From positions 806,001 to 870,000 of the forward strand of contig NZ_CP015199.1 in assembly GCF_001648155.1 (NCBI RefSeq): DNA of 64,000 nt, read 5' to 3'. Of this stretch, positions 26,014-33,474 are shown in pieces. The notes beneath the pieces were generated by a model. That model did no database searches. It saw only the letters and a program-made list of their open reading frames with translations, and had not been told where the DNA came from. This DNA is from Chryseobacterium glaciei (GTDB lineage: Bacteria > Bacteroidota > Bacteroidia > Flavobacteriales > Weeksellaceae). Position 1 is the first letter of the stretch, and every line of letters starts with the position of its first letter. Both the position numbers and the translations under genes were made by a program.

Positions 26014-26538
26014 TTATTGGTTTCTTGCCTTTAAAGCATTTTCACGCTGAAAAAGTTGACTTTTCTTTTCTTTAAAACCGATTGAGCATTCCTCAAACTG
26101 TTTTTCAAAATTCTTTATGTTTTCAGTTTTACTTGAAATAACTTTTTTATCGTCGAAGAACATTTTGTAAAACTTGGCGATCTGAGGATATGCTTCTTTT
26201 CTGATATCTAATACATTGGCATTCTCAAAAGAATTAGCGACATCATTGATGCCGTTCATGATATTATTTTCCTCAAAAGGTTGAGGAACCTCATTGGTAA
26301 GCCTGTTGATTTGCGTAAATGTGCTGTCTAAAACTCTTTGAGTAACTTTTTGCTGTTGATCGAATTTTGCTTTCTGTTCCAGATTTTGAACAGAAATAAC
26401 GTCTTCATCGGAAAACGGCGACTCAAAACCTTTCAGAAAAATAATTCCCAGAAAAATAAGTGCCGCGAAAAGCATGAGTACTAAATAAAGAAACTGATAA
26501 TGCCTTTCCTTTTTTGATAATGTGATTTGTCCCTGCAT
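26014..26538 (-). CDS. Small T6SSiii membrane protein, TssO/TssP type
   Basis: A 174-residue protein with a basic N-terminus (LSKKERHYQF), one transmembrane helix (about 16-36) and a periplasmic coiled-coil-rich domain (LEQKAKFDQQQKVTQRVLDS; later KNFEKQFEECSIGFKEKKSQ). The layout equals that of the next upstream protein, so the two look like paralogous stalk subunits of the envelope complex. The gene starts 11 bp after the stop of that gene. Exact Tss letter not assignable by eye. Confidence 0.65.
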   Translation of the reverse strand: MQGQITLSKKERHYQFLYLVLMLFAALIFLGIIFLKGFESPFSDEDVISVQNLEQKAKFDQQQKVTQRVLDSTFTQINRLTNEVPQPFEENNIMNGINDVANSFENANVLDIRKEAYPQIAKFYKMFFDDKKVISSKTENIKNFEKQFEECSIGFKEKKSQLFQRENALKARNQ

Positions 26539-26549
26539 AATTTCTGTAT

Positions 26550-27086
26550 TTATCTTCTTTTTCTACTTCCGGTAAATTTCCTTGTAGGATCCAGTCTTAA
26601 TTCATTATTTGCAAGCCCGATCTTGCCTCGGCACTCGCTCAAATCTCTCAATGCAGTCTGTTCCTTGTAAGAAACACTAACAATCTGAGTCTTTAAAGCC
26701 AATATAGGCTCTAGCTGTTTCATCAGAATGGAATAATGCTTAAAGTTGTCTGCACTGTCTTTTCCCATGATGTTTTTAGCATCCCGTACATTGTCCATGA
26801 TATAGTTTTTAAGGAAAATATCATTATCAACCTTGCTTATGTCAAGCTGGTTCATTCTGTATAAAATACTGTCTACATGGGTCCTCAGCAGGTCGCTGCG
26901 GGTAAGTAATTCGCGGTATTCGTCTGCCTGTTTTTTAATTCCTTCCCTTTGGATGTCATAACTTTTAAAAAAGAAAAACACACTGGTGAAAGAAACGGCT
27001 GATAAGACGACAAAAGATAGAACAAACTTCCAAATGCCTATTCTAACGTCTGATTTGTTTAATTTTTTCTCCCTATTCGAAGACAT
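26550..27086 (-). CDS. tssO: Small T6SSiii membrane protein, likely TssO
   Basis: A 178-residue protein. The N-terminus LNKSDVRIGIWKFVLSFVVL runs into one transmembrane helix (about 20-40). A periplasmic helical domain with heptad-like spacing follows (QREGIKKQADEYRELLTRSD onward) and the tail is basic (TGSRKRR). TssO proteins of the Bacteroidota T6SS have this size and layout. The frame is open to 27140, but the ATG at 27086 gives the usual short cytoplasmic N-terminus. It is first in the tssO-tssR operon and divergent from a LuxR-type regulator. Confidence 0.7.
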   Translation of the reverse strand: MSSNREKKLNKSDVRIGIWKFVLSFVVLSAVSFTSVFFFFKSYDIQREGIKKQADEYRELLTRSDLLRTHVDSILYRMNQLDISKVDNDIFLKNYIMDNVRDAKNIMGKDSADNFKHYSILMKQLEPILALKTQIVSVSYKEQTALRDLSECRGKIGLANNELRLDPTRKFTGSRKRR

Positions 27087-27265
27087 ATTTTTGTGATTTG
27101 TTTGGCAGGTGAAAATATAAAAAAAAAATTTTATGCACAATATTTAAATTATTTAGTTAAATAATACTGTCATATTATTTAATTTAAGATTAATTTTCAC
27201 TTTAATAAGTTTTTCATACATTAGGCCTCTAAATTTTAAATATCTTACACCAAATCGATATTAAA

Positions 27266-27937
27266 GTGAGTAAACTATTAACTAATACCGTACGATTTTC
27301 TATAGCAGACAGCGATTTTTATTTTAAAAAAATAATGATCAAAACCCTTATGGAAAACCCTTTTTATATGCTTCTAAACGACTGTAACAACGGCCACGAG
27401 ATTGTAAACAGAATCTATAGAAGGCAGGAAGATGTGTTCATTATTGAACTTTTTATGCCGGTATTAAGCGGAATCGAAGCCATAAAATACATCAGAAAAA
27501 GCAATTCTGAGACGCCGATTATCACTTATTCCGGGACTTATCAGGAAGATATGGCGGAAATCCTTTCAAAAATCCCAAATACTTTTTATTGCCAGAAAAA
27601 AAGCAGTGTCATAAAAGATATTGTCAAAGGCCAAATTGCGTCGAATACATTTGATTACGAAGCTTATTCTAAAGAGTGGGAACAGCAGCCATTGGCTGTT
27701 CAGGAGTATATGGACAGACAAAAACAGAGCCAGGGAGAACTTTCTTCTACCGAGATTCAGCTGATGAAATTCTGCTATGAAGGCTTCAGTAACAAAGAAA
27801 TAGGAGAAAAATTAAATCTCAGCACAAGGACTATCGACACCTATATAAACAGGCTTACAGAAAAGCTCGGATTGAAAACAAAACTCCACCTGATACGCTT
27901 TTGCGTAGAAAACGGATACTACAATTCTAGCATGTAA
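27266..27937 (+). CDS. LuxR-type regulator with degenerate receiver, divergent from T6SS operon
   Basis: A 223-residue protein starting at GTG. Residues 8-130 form a receiver fold with the acidic pair D15/D17, but the phosphorylation site is Glu61 (FIIELFMP) in place of Asp. A LuxR/NarL HTH follows (about 155-220: LSSTEIQLMKFCYEGFSNKE, LNLSTRTIDTYINRLTEKLG). The Glu may mimic phosphorylation, so the protein may be active by default or respond to something else. It is divergent from tssO with a 179-bp shared upstream region, so T6SS control is plausible. No sensor kinase is adjacent. Confidence 0.85.
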   Translation: MSKLLTNTVRFSIADSDFYFKKIMIKTLMENPFYMLLNDCNNGHEIVNRIYRRQEDVFIIELFMPVLSGIEAIKYIRKSNSETPIITYSGTYQEDMAEILSKIPNTFYCQKKSSVIKDIVKGQIASNTFDYEAYSKEWEQQPLAVQEYMDRQKQSQGELSSTEIQLMKFCYEGFSNKEIGEKLNLSTRTIDTYINRLTEKLGLKTKLHLIRFCVENGYYNSSM

Positions 27938-28014
27938 CACTATCTTAACGCAAACATAATATATAGTAAACATTAAAATCTCAACCTTTTACCGAAAAAT
28001 AATTCGCGACTAAT

Positions 28015-28046
28015 TTGCTAGTATTCAATTTTTTTAACTAAATTTG
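28015..28046 (+). promoter_or_regulatory. Promoter of the HU gene
   Basis: TTG at 28015-28017 and TAAATTTG at 28039-28046 lie 21 bp apart. This matches the Bacteroidota -33/-7 consensus. An AAAGGAA-type purine stretch lies just before the ATG. Confidence 0.65.
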
Positions 28047-28076
28047 CACACCTAAAATTTAAAATTTAAAAAGGAA

Positions 28077-28367
28077 ATGACAAAGGCAGAATTGGTAAAC
28101 ACCATCTCAAATAAGTTGGGAACAGAAAAGAATGAAACACAGAAAGTTGTAGAAGCTTTTATGCAGGAGATCAGGACTTCTATGTATAATGGAGACAATG
28201 TTTATCTAAGAGGTTTTGGTTCTTTTATCATTAAAACAAGAGCGGCAAAAACTGGAAGAAACATTTCTAAGAACACTGCAATTGAGATTCCTGCACACAA
28301 CATTCCTGCTTTCAAACCATCAAAATCTTTTGTTGAGAAAGTAAAAACGAAAGTTACAGTAAAATAA
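28077..28367 (+). CDS. HU-family DNA-binding protein
   Basis: A 96-residue HU/IHF protein: MTKAELVNTISNKLG at the N-terminus and the family signature VYLRGFGSFIIKTRAAKTGR, NISKNTAIEIPAHNIPAFKP. The dimer bends DNA and packs the nucleoid. Bacteroidota genomes carry several. It has a strong promoter and shares a transcript with the tiny basic ORF downstream. Confidence 0.95.
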   Translation: MTKAELVNTISNKLGTEKNETQKVVEAFMQEIRTSMYNGDNVYLRGFGSFIIKTRAAKTGRNISKNTAIEIPAHNIPAFKPSKSFVEKVKTKVTVK

Positions 28368-28409
28368 GAAATTAACTGAATATTAACTAGTTACTAAAAA
28401 ATTAAAATT

Positions 28410-28499
28410 ATGCCAAGCGGAAAGAAAAGAAAAAGACACAAGGTTGCAACTCACAAGAGAAAGAAAAGAAGAAGAGCGAACAGACACAAGAAAAAATAA
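28410..28499 (+). CDS. 29-residue highly basic protein, candidate small ribosomal protein
   Basis: A 29-codon ORF, MPSGKKRKRHKVATHKRKKR followed by RRANRHKKK. Nineteen of 29 residues are Lys, Arg or His-rich, with no acidic residue. It lies 42 bp after HU and before a terminator, so it belongs to the HU transcript. From memory, this short protein is conserved next to HU and RNase G in Bacteroidota, though I cannot check. Its make-up fits rRNA-buried ribosomal peptides such as bTHX. The Bacteroidota ribosome has a novel small protein named bL38; identity with it is a guess. Confidence 0.75.
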   Translation: MPSGKKRKRHKVATHKRKKRRRANRHKKK

Positions 28500-28529
28500 T
28501 CTCCTTTTTTCGAGATTTATAATATAACA

Positions 28530-28576
28530 ATATAGTTGGTGGTTTTATTTTTTTAAAGTTCACCGACTATATTTTT
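28530..28576 (+). terminator. Terminator of the HU transcript
   Basis: The arms ATATAGTTGGTGG and TTCACCGACTATAT enclose an AT-rich loop. TTTTTG follows. Confidence 0.75.
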
Positions 28577-28646
28577 GTTTTGCAACAACTATAAGATTTT
28601 GTGCAAAATCAGGAGTGGTCACTTTTATTTTTATTAATAAAGTATG

Positions 28647-28701
28647 GTGGTTTTAATTTAATTCCTAAATTTAAAAACTTAATCATCCTGATAAAAACCA
28701 C
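28647..28701 (+). promoter_or_regulatory. Stem-loop in the leader of the RNase G gene
   Basis: GTGGTTTT (28647-28654) pairs with AAAACCAC (28694-28701), about 40 nt upstream of the start codon. It could be a site of autoregulation, as in the E. coli rne leader, but that is analogy only. Confidence 0.35.
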
Positions 28702-28742
28702 ACCAATTTCACAACATCTTAATAATTTTACCTTACAACAAA

Positions 28743-30302
28743 ATGAAGAAAGAACTAATAGTTTCGCATGAAGGCGACTTTACGAAGATCGCGCTACTAG
28801 AAGACGGAAGACTATGCGAACTTCATGAGGAAGAGGACAAAAGTGATTTTATAGTTGGAGATTTGTTTATAGGAAAAGTAAAAAAGCTGGCTCCGAACCT
28901 TAATGCAGCATTCGTAAATATCGGTTACGATAAAGACGCATTTCTGCATTATCAGGACTTGGGACCGCAATATCTTACGTACAAAAAGTTTCTAAAAGAT
29001 ACTATTTCTAAAAAACAAAGTACTTCAAGTTTAAAAAGTTTCGAGATACAACCCGAAATCGACAAAAACGGAACAGTAGAAAAAGTGATCGTTAAAGACG
29101 ATCTTGTTCTGCTTCAAATTACCAAGGAACCTATTTCGACAAAAGGACCGAGAATTTCAACTCAGGTTTCTTTAACGGGACGTTTTTTGGTATTAATACC
29201 TTTCGACAATAAAGTTTCTATTTCCAAAAAGATCAAAAGCTATGAGGAAAAAGAAAGACTGAGAACCCTTATTGAAAGCATCAAACCAGAAGGTTTTGGC
29301 GTTATCATAAGAACTGTTGCAGAAGGAAAAAAAGTTGCCGACCTTCATAATGACATGAATCAATTGATTCAGAAATGGGAAAGCACTTTTAAAAACATCC
29401 AGAAAAACAAGTTTCCGTCTAAAGTTTTAAGTGAAGAAGACAAAGCTTCAGCTATTCTGAGAGATAATTTCAACCAAGACTTTGTAAGTATCATCTGTGA
29501 TGACGAGCAAATGGTGGAAGAAATGAAAAATTACGTAGAAGTAATTGCTCCGGAAAGAAAAAATATTGTTCAGTTTTACGATTCACACATCCCCCTCCTC
29601 GAATATTATAACGTAGAAAAACAGCTTAAACAAAGCTTCGGAAAACACGTAAATATTCCAAGTTCAAAAGGTGCTTACCTTGTTATAGAACACACAGAAG
29701 CACTGCACGTAGTTGACGTAAACTCCGGAAATAACATCACAACCGGAAATGCAGCCAATAAAGAACACGCTCTGAACGTGAACAAAATGGCAGCAACAGA
29801 AATCGCAAGACAATTGCGTCTCCGTGATATGGGCGGCATCATCGTTATCGATTTTATAGATATGCCAAACCCCGATCACAGAAGAGATCTTTTTGAACAT
29901 CTGAAAGCAGAGATGATGCGCGACAAAGCTCGCCACAAGATCCTGCCTCCAAGTAAATTTGGATTGATACAGATTACCAGACAAAGAAATCGTCAGGAAA
30001 AACAGATCGAAACAAAAGAAGACAACCCGAATAAAGACGGAGAAATCATTGCTCCGATCGTTATTGTGGAAAGATTGGAAGAAACCATCAGAAATATTAT
30101 ACAAAAGGATAAAGGAAAACTTTACCTTCATGTACACCCTTTCGTTGAAGCTTACCTTACTAAAGGAATCAAAAGTATTCAGATGAAATGGTTTATCAAG
30201 TATAAAAAATGGGTCACCATCATCCCAAGGGATTCTTTTAAATATTTAGAATACAAGATTTACAATTCGAAAAAAGAAGAATTGATAGGATATTCTAATT
30301 AA
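28743..30302 (+). CDS. rng: Ribonuclease E/G family protein
   Basis: A 519-residue protein. An S1 domain spans about 37-125 (GDLFIGKVKKLAPNLNAAFV, NIGYDKDAFLH). The DNase I-like catalytic domain has HVVDVNSG (Asp ~324) and MGGIIVIDFIDM (Asp ~370), the two metal-binding aspartates of RNase E/G. The usual CPxC zinc-link after the QITRQR segment is missing: the sequence reads IETKEDNPNKDGEIIAPIVI. There is no long RNase E scaffold tail. It processes 5S/16S rRNA and turns over mRNA. Position after HU and the tiny basic ORF suggests a growth-linked cluster. Confidence 0.92.
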   Translation: MKKELIVSHEGDFTKIALLEDGRLCELHEEEDKSDFIVGDLFIGKVKKLAPNLNAAFVNIGYDKDAFLHYQDLGPQYLTYKKFLKDTISKKQSTSSLKSFEIQPEIDKNGTVEKVIVKDDLVLLQITKEPISTKGPRISTQVSLTGRFLVLIPFDNKVSISKKIKSYEEKERLRTLIESIKPEGFGVIIRTVAEGKKVADLHNDMNQLIQKWESTFKNIQKNKFPSKVLSEEDKASAILRDNFNQDFVSIICDDEQMVEEMKNYVEVIAPERKNIVQFYDSHIPLLEYYNVEKQLKQSFGKHVNIPSSKGAYLVIEHTEALHVVDVNSGNNITTGNAANKEHALNVNKMAATEIARQLRLRDMGGIIVIDFIDMPNPDHRRDLFEHLKAEMMRDKARHKILPPSKFGLIQITRQRNRQEKQIETKEDNPNKDGEIIAPIVIVERLEETIRNIIQKDKGKLYLHVHPFVEAYLTKGIKSIQMKWFIKYKKWVTIIPRDSFKYLEYKIYNSKKEELIGYSN

Positions 30303-30313
30303 TACAAAATTTT

Positions 30314-30343
30314 AAAACCTCTAGCTTGTCTGGAGGTTTTTTT
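30314..30343 (+). terminator. Terminator after RNase G gene
   Basis: AAAACCTC (30314-30321) pairs with GAGGTTTT (30333-30340), and more T follows. Confidence 0.8.
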
Positions 30344-30412
30344 GTTTATTTTAGATTTAATAAAGTATTTACAAATAACACGAAATTGATTATCATTATT
30401 AATACATTCAAA

Positions 30413-30889
30413 ATGAGCAAAGATCACCACTACAAAACCACCATCCAATGGACAGGTAACAAAGGAACCGGAACCAGTAATTATCGTAGTTACGAAAGAA
30501 GCCACACTGTTTCCATAGAAAATAAAGCTATTATTGAAGCTTCTTCGGATCCCGCTTTCCGTGGAGATAAGACAAAACATAATCCTGAAGATCTGTTTCT
30601 CTCGTCCTTATCATCTTGTCATATGTTGTGGTATTTGCATTTTTGTTCAGAAGCCGGAATTATTGTTACCGACTACACCGACAACGCAACTGGGATTATG
30701 GAAGAAACAACCAACGGAAGTGGACATTTTAGAGAAGTCACGCTCAATCCGACCGTCATAATTACAGAAGAATCGATGATTGAAAAGGCAAAAGAGCTTC
30801 ATCATAAGGCAAACGAATTCTGTTTCATTGCCAACTCCGTAAATTTCCCTGTGAAACATATCCCTCTCGTGTTAGTTAAATCAATTTAA
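30413..30889 (+). CDS. OsmC-family peroxiredoxin-like protein
   Basis: A 158-residue protein. The OsmC motif includes HNPEDLFLSSLSSCHMLWYL with the first reactive Cys, and NEFCFIANSVNFPV with the second. These reduce organic hydroperoxides. The open frame begins upstream at 30326, but it would overlap the terminator, and the ATG at 30413 gives the usual N-terminus. It has its own short upstream region. Confidence 0.88.
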   Translation: MSKDHHYKTTIQWTGNKGTGTSNYRSYERSHTVSIENKAIIEASSDPAFRGDKTKHNPEDLFLSSLSSCHMLWYLHFCSEAGIIVTDYTDNATGIMEETTNGSGHFREVTLNPTVIITEESMIEKAKELHHKANEFCFIANSVNFPVKHIPLVLVKSI

Positions 30890-31106
30890 TATAATTTTTA
30901 CACACGTCAAAACCCCATTAATATTAGATTTATCTAACAATAACTCTAAATTTTCAAACAAAAACTCCACCAAAAGAGAATTATTTAAAGAATAATCAAT
31001 AAAATCAAATTTTACCATAAGTATTCTTAAAAAAAATAACAATATTATGATTATTTTGCTTAAAATGTAAATATTTTTTTATATTTTTATGTAAACAAAA
31101 CTAACC

Positions 31107-31757
31107 ATGATGAAGCCAAGATTAACCATTTTTGATGAGCCCGTGTTATATACCGAAGGTTTATCAAAATTACTTACCCAGAGTAAAATTTTTAATACTA
31201 TTGATGTATTCAATTGCTACGAAGCACTATCAATACAATTAAAAAAGGAACCGCCTGAGTTTCTCATGATAAGTTCAAACATGCTTATGCTTACGGAACT
31301 TTATAAATCTGTAGAAAGCATAACCTCAGAAAATAAAAATATAAAAATTATCATCATTGGCAACAGCTATGATATTGTAGATATAAGAAAGCTTTTTAAT
31401 AAAGGAATTAAAAGTTATCTGGATAAAAACAGCAGATACGACGAGTTTATAAAATCTATTCAGGCTCTTCTGCTTAACGAAATTTATATTTGTGATCACG
31501 CGAAAGACAGAATGATTAATTTCATCAGCAGTGAACATGCTCAAAAAAGACTTCAGATCAAAGATCCTCTTACAAGACGCGAAATGGAAATTTTAAAACT
31601 CATTTGCGACGGGCTCAGCAGTAAAGATATCTGCGAAAAACTTTTCATCAGCATCAATACCGTAGAAACGCACCGCAAAAGAATTCTCCTTAAACTAAAC
31701 GTAAAAAACTCCGTTGGAGTTGTAAAATACGCACTAGAAAATCATATGATCGACTGA
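31107..31757 (+). CDS. LuxR/NarL-type regulator with non-phosphorylatable receiver
   Basis: A 216-residue protein. The receiver-like domain (1-125) starts LTIFDEPVLYTEGLSKLL. The phospho-Asp position holds Ser56 (FLMISSNM). The HTH at about 150-212 is canonical (LTRREMEILKLICDGLSSKD, KLFISINTVETHRKRILLKL). CsgD of E. coli is likewise a LuxR-type regulator with a defective receiver. This gene lies beside the curli operon, convergent with it, so a CsgD-like role is a reasonable guess. It has no partner kinase nearby. Confidence 0.85.
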   Translation: MMKPRLTIFDEPVLYTEGLSKLLTQSKIFNTIDVFNCYEALSIQLKKEPPEFLMISSNMLMLTELYKSVESITSENKNIKIIIIGNSYDIVDIRKLFNKGIKSYLDKNSRYDEFIKSIQALLLNEIYICDHAKDRMINFISSEHAQKRLQIKDPLTRREMEILKLICDGLSSKDICEKLFISINTVETHRKRILLKLNVKNSVGVVKYALENHMID

Positions 31758-31782
31758 TCACTAACCAAAACTAATTAACCAG

Positions 31783-31815
31783 AAATTCCAAACCTTACGG
31801 GGTTTGGAATTTTTT
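31783..31815 (+). terminator. Terminator after the LuxR-type gene
   Basis: AAATTCCAAACC pairs with GGTTTGGAATTT around TTACGG. A T-run follows. Confidence 0.85.
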
Positions 31816-31843
31816 AATATATGAAAAAAATCTAGGCTTGAAT

Positions 31844-31938
31844 GGTGAATTTTGCTTCGCAAGTCAATAATTGTGAAATGTGAATTGTCAATTTTTAAAA
31901 TTCAGCATTCACTTGCGAAGCAAAATTGACAATTCACT
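31844..31938. repeat. Inverted-repeat element with TTTTGCTTCGCAAGT arms
   Basis: TTTTGCTTCGCAAGT (31850-31864) and its exact reverse complement (31911-31925) are 46 bp apart. Both arms extend imperfectly through GTGAAT/ATTCAC words, and the middle carries GTGAATTGTCAATTTTTAAA. It lies between two convergent genes. A weaker relative is at 44921-44998. Confidence 0.6.
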
Positions 31939-31951
31939 ATTTAAAATTCAG

Positions 31952-33463
31952 CTACTCATAATCCGGCATTTCGGCATTACTGAAGAGAGCAGTTCGTATA
32001 AGATCTGTCATAGAACTGCTCAGATCAATAGTCATAACGTTCTTCTGAGAAACGTTATCATTAGAAGTATTCATGAAAATAACTTGTGCATTATTGGGCG
32101 AAAATCTAGGATCAAGATCATTTGTTCCTAAAGGTTTATCGCTTTCGGTAGAAATATCAATATTTGTATTCGTTGCTAGATTATAGATGAAAATTCGCGA
32201 ATCAAGCTGTCGGTAATTTCCGCTTCCGTCCTGATAGGCAGAAACATCTTTTGTATAGAGCAATAATTGTCCGTCAACGGAGAAATTCAGACCTCCGGCA
32301 GCTCCGGCAACTCCGGTGAGAATGGTTTTTACAACGCTTCCGACCATATCAACAATATAAATTTTGACATTATAACCGTTGAAATCATTCGTTTTTAAGG
32401 CAATTTTACTTCCATCATAACTCCAGTCGCATTCTGAGATCATGCTTCCGTCGAGAGTTGTGTAGATGAGCGTCAATCCGCTTCCGTCTTTATTAATTTT
32501 ATATAATTTATTGAAGTTTGAGTAAATAAGTTCCTGGCCGTTTGTACTCCAAGAAAAATCCATTTCAAAATTATTAAAACCTGCTACTGGAACCGATGTT
32601 ACTTTAAATAAATTGGATCCATCAGGATTTGCAGTATAAAGATGTGCGCTTCCGCCTTCTGTCCTTAAAAAAGCTATTAATCCGGCATTATTATTTTTTC
32701 TCGGTCGCCAACTGTTGTAAGACGAGTTGGTGAACTGAAAATTATTTCCAGAAGCATCACTTGAGACAATCACTAAATTTCCGTTTTGTTTCTGGGCATA
32801 ATGATAACGGTTAGACGGAACCGTATTGGTGGTAAATTTACTGATTGAACTTAAAACTGGCTGGTGAATGCCGTCCGAAACAGACACCTGCCAGAAGTAA
32901 CTTACACCAAACTTCAAATTTGAAAGCGAATAATGTTTCGCCGTCAAATCATTAACCTGAATCACGTTAGTGTCAAGATTATTTTTAACTGTTAAACTAT
33001 ATTTCAAAACATCTGTCGTATCGGGATCGGTGGCGTTCCATGTCAATTCCACACTCAAAGGCTGGTTCACCGCGTTGTCTACCGGACTTAGTAACACAGG
33101 TGTTGTGGGTGGAGAATTTAATGATTCATCATCGTCCATTTCAAAAACTACGGTCACAACCTGATTCTGGTTTTGCACATTTACCGCCTGAAAATTGGTA
33201 AGATAACCGGACAATTCTGCTTTTACAGAATAATTTCCTACAGGCATATTCGCTATTTCAAAAGAACCATCTGTTCCGCTGAAAACGGTCTGCGTTGTTG
33301 GCGCTGTGAAGATTTTCACATTGGCAATAGGTTCGTTGGTTCCTCTTTTCACCACTTTTCCTTTTAATATTCCTGTCTGAGCCTGATCTACAAGCTCCTC
33401 ATTACAGGAAAATAAACAAACAGAAAAGATGATTATGCTGATTAATTGTATTAAAGTTTTCAT
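31952..33463 (-). CDS. Lipoprotein with carboxypeptidase-regulatory, Fn3-like and beta-propeller domains, last gene of the curli operon
   Basis: A 503-residue protein with a lipoprotein signal (IIIFSVCLFSC). Domain order: CarboxypepD_reg-like Ig fold (about 32-110, GILKGKVVKRGTNEPIANVK), Fn3-like region (about 117-215, PPTTPVLLSPVDNAVNQPLS), then a TolB/WD40-like propeller (about 220-500) with repeats such as WSTNGQELIYSNF, WSYDGSKIALKTN and DPRFSPNNAQVIFMNTS. It starts 12 bp after csgG, so it is co-transcribed with the curli genes. It is not a standard curli component. An outer-membrane scaffold for fibre anchoring is inference. Confidence 0.8.
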   Translation of the reverse strand: MKTLIQLISIIIFSVCLFSCNEELVDQAQTGILKGKVVKRGTNEPIANVKIFTAPTTQTVFSGTDGSFEIANMPVGNYSVKAELSGYLTNFQAVNVQNQNQVVTVVFEMDDDESLNSPPTTPVLLSPVDNAVNQPLSVELTWNATDPDTTDVLKYSLTVKNNLDTNVIQVNDLTAKHYSLSNLKFGVSYFWQVSVSDGIHQPVLSSISKFTTNTVPSNRYHYAQKQNGNLVIVSSDASGNNFQFTNSSYNSWRPRKNNNAGLIAFLRTEGGSAHLYTANPDGSNLFKVTSVPVAGFNNFEMDFSWSTNGQELIYSNFNKLYKINKDGSGLTLIYTTLDGSMISECDWSYDGSKIALKTNDFNGYNVKIYIVDMVGSVVKTILTGVAGAAGGLNFSVDGQLLLYTKDVSAYQDGSGNYRQLDSRIFIYNLATNTNIDISTESDKPLGTNDLDPRFSPNNAQVIFMNTSNDNVSQKNVMTIDLSSSMTDLIRTALFSNAEMPDYE

Positions 33464-33474
33464 AGTTTATGTTT

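Noticed and set aside
26550..27140. Longer start for the TssO-like protein at 27140
   Set aside because: It adds a hydrophobic, Cys-containing segment not expected before a cytosolic N-terminus; the ATG at 27086 fits better.
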